Positions 63,201 to 64,000 of a stretch of 64,000 bases of DNA are shown piece after piece. This stretch comes from Morella rubra (taxonomy: Eukaryota; Streptophyta; Magnoliopsida; Fagales; Myricaceae). The translations under genes and the position numbers were made by a program. How positions within the stretch are numbered: the stretch's first letter is position 1; each line of letters opens with the position of its first letter. Location: NCBI GenBank assembly GCA_003952965.2, contig CM025852.1, positions 22,476,280-22,540,279 on the forward strand, given 5' to 3'. The notes under the pieces were generated by a model that made no database searches, had not been told where the DNA came from, and saw only the letters and a program-made list of their open reading frames with translations.

Positions 63201-64000
63201 ACCCTGAAATCCCTGTACACATGACAGGTTAAACCCAAGAATTCCACCTTTGAAGGATGAGAAGTACCAAAATATAGCCTTATTGATACTCGAGGATGCT
63301 AACATAACAACATATTGCCAATGAAAACTGTAACCTCCTACCCCATAGCTGAGAATACAAACCTTTGAGATTGCATCTTCAATAAATGATTCAACCTGTA
63401 AAGCAAAAAACCACAAGGGACCAGTTAATACTGGAAGTCTCATACGGACTGCAAGATGACAATATAACATTCATTGGAACCTGGAAATATTAAAAGCAAA
63501 TATACCTTTCGCACTGCAGCTTCATTAATTAAAGGACCCTGTGAGGATAGGAAAAGTTGAAATTGACCCTCAAGTTACATCTCATTGTAGAGGAAAGGAA
63601 AAACAAAATCACTATCAATGGTGGCATAGACAGATACATTTCTGAACAAATATATGAACGGAACATCATCCCAGAACAAATTGTATGACATAGAGAGTAA
63701 AGAATTCCATACAAAATGTCACAAACCAATAGACAACAGGAAAGCATGATGTATAGAGTAATTCAAGACATGGGGCTGGGGGGCACCAGAAAGGCAATAA
63801 TAACAGAAATTTGACACGGAATGCACAATGACTACCTGGACCACACCCTCAGTAAAGCCATCCCCAACTTGAAGATTCTGGACAGCTTTTGATAAAGCAT
63901 TTGCAAATTTCTCGTAGATACCTGCAAAGGAAAGTTAGTAAATCTGCATAGAACAAGCAAGAACAGTTCATTTGCAAGGAAAATACTAGTGATTGTTTAA
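60242..64000 (-). CDS. ALDH5F1: Succinate-semialdehyde dehydrogenase, C-terminal exons
   Basis: Eight exons on the minus strand, 63836-63921, 63506-63538, 63363-63395, 62545-62645, 60917-61002, 60614-60720, 60452-60529 and a tentative last one, 60242-60277, encode about the last 187 of some 530 residues; the rest lies beyond the right edge. Phases agree across the first seven. Motifs: [62 protein letters not shown] (the Glu contacts the nicotinamide ribose in aldehyde dehydrogenases), [25 protein letters not shown] and [24 protein letters not shown]. The enzyme oxidises succinic semialdehyde to succinate with NAD+ in mitochondria, the last step of the GABA shunt. The catalytic Cys lies upstream, outside the window. 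The last exon ([11 protein letters not shown]) differs from the usual KYVCLG-type ending and is less sure. Confidence 0.92.

Overview
The window is nuclear DNA of a flowering plant, almost certainly a eudicot and probably a woody rosid (the rosid call is an inference). Evidence: AT-rich intergenic DNA, spliced genes with GT-AG introns and short exons, plant-specific families (GAUT, PDCB/X8, MYB-CC, DUF620), many small non-autonomous DNA transposons, and a plastid rpoB fragment in an intron. No bacterial, viral or CRISPR-like content was seen.

Layout. 1-1736 (-): C-terminal part of a PHD-finger gene. 4.2-12.6 kb: gene-poor, with three foldback Mutator-type elements (7091-7711, 7915-8450, 9376-10405), each inside a 9-bp target duplication or a near-match of one. 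12668-17873 (-): an X8/PDCB-type callose-binding GPI-anchored protein, three exons, one 4-kb intron. 17.9-20.5 kb: AT-rich divergent intergenic DNA with a perfect hairpin and a tandem duplication. 20518-31993 (+): first 23 exons (1000 codons) of a two-cassette Ski2-like helicase, the DExH14/ASCC3 orthologue, cut off by an assembly gap of exactly 1000 N (31994-32993). 33-37 kb: repeats only. 37309-41531 (+): GAUT11-type GT8 galacturonosyltransferase, complete in two exons. 45147-47678 (+): DUF620 protein, complete in three exons. 52169-53986 (-): MYB-CC transcription factor orthologous to APL, complete in six exons. 60242-64000 (-): last eight coding exons of mitochondrial succinate-semialdehyde dehydrogenase (ALDH5F1), running off the right edge.

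The genes do not form a pathway; their linkage looks like conserved microsynteny. From memory, PDCB1 and DExH14 are neighbours in Arabidopsis (At5g61130, At5g61140), and DUF620, APL and SSADH are consecutive there (At1g79420, At1g79430, At1g79440). GAUT11 and PDCB3 both lie near At1g18.6. Both sides of the gap therefore look like pieces of one ancestral block.

I found no undescribed multi-gene system. The most interesting items are the truncated helicase at the gap, the synteny, the plastid-derived insert, the foldback transposon cluster with target duplications, and the upstream ORFs and repeats in the GAUT11 leader. Exon edges were set by hand from splice consensus, reading-frame continuity and family similarity.
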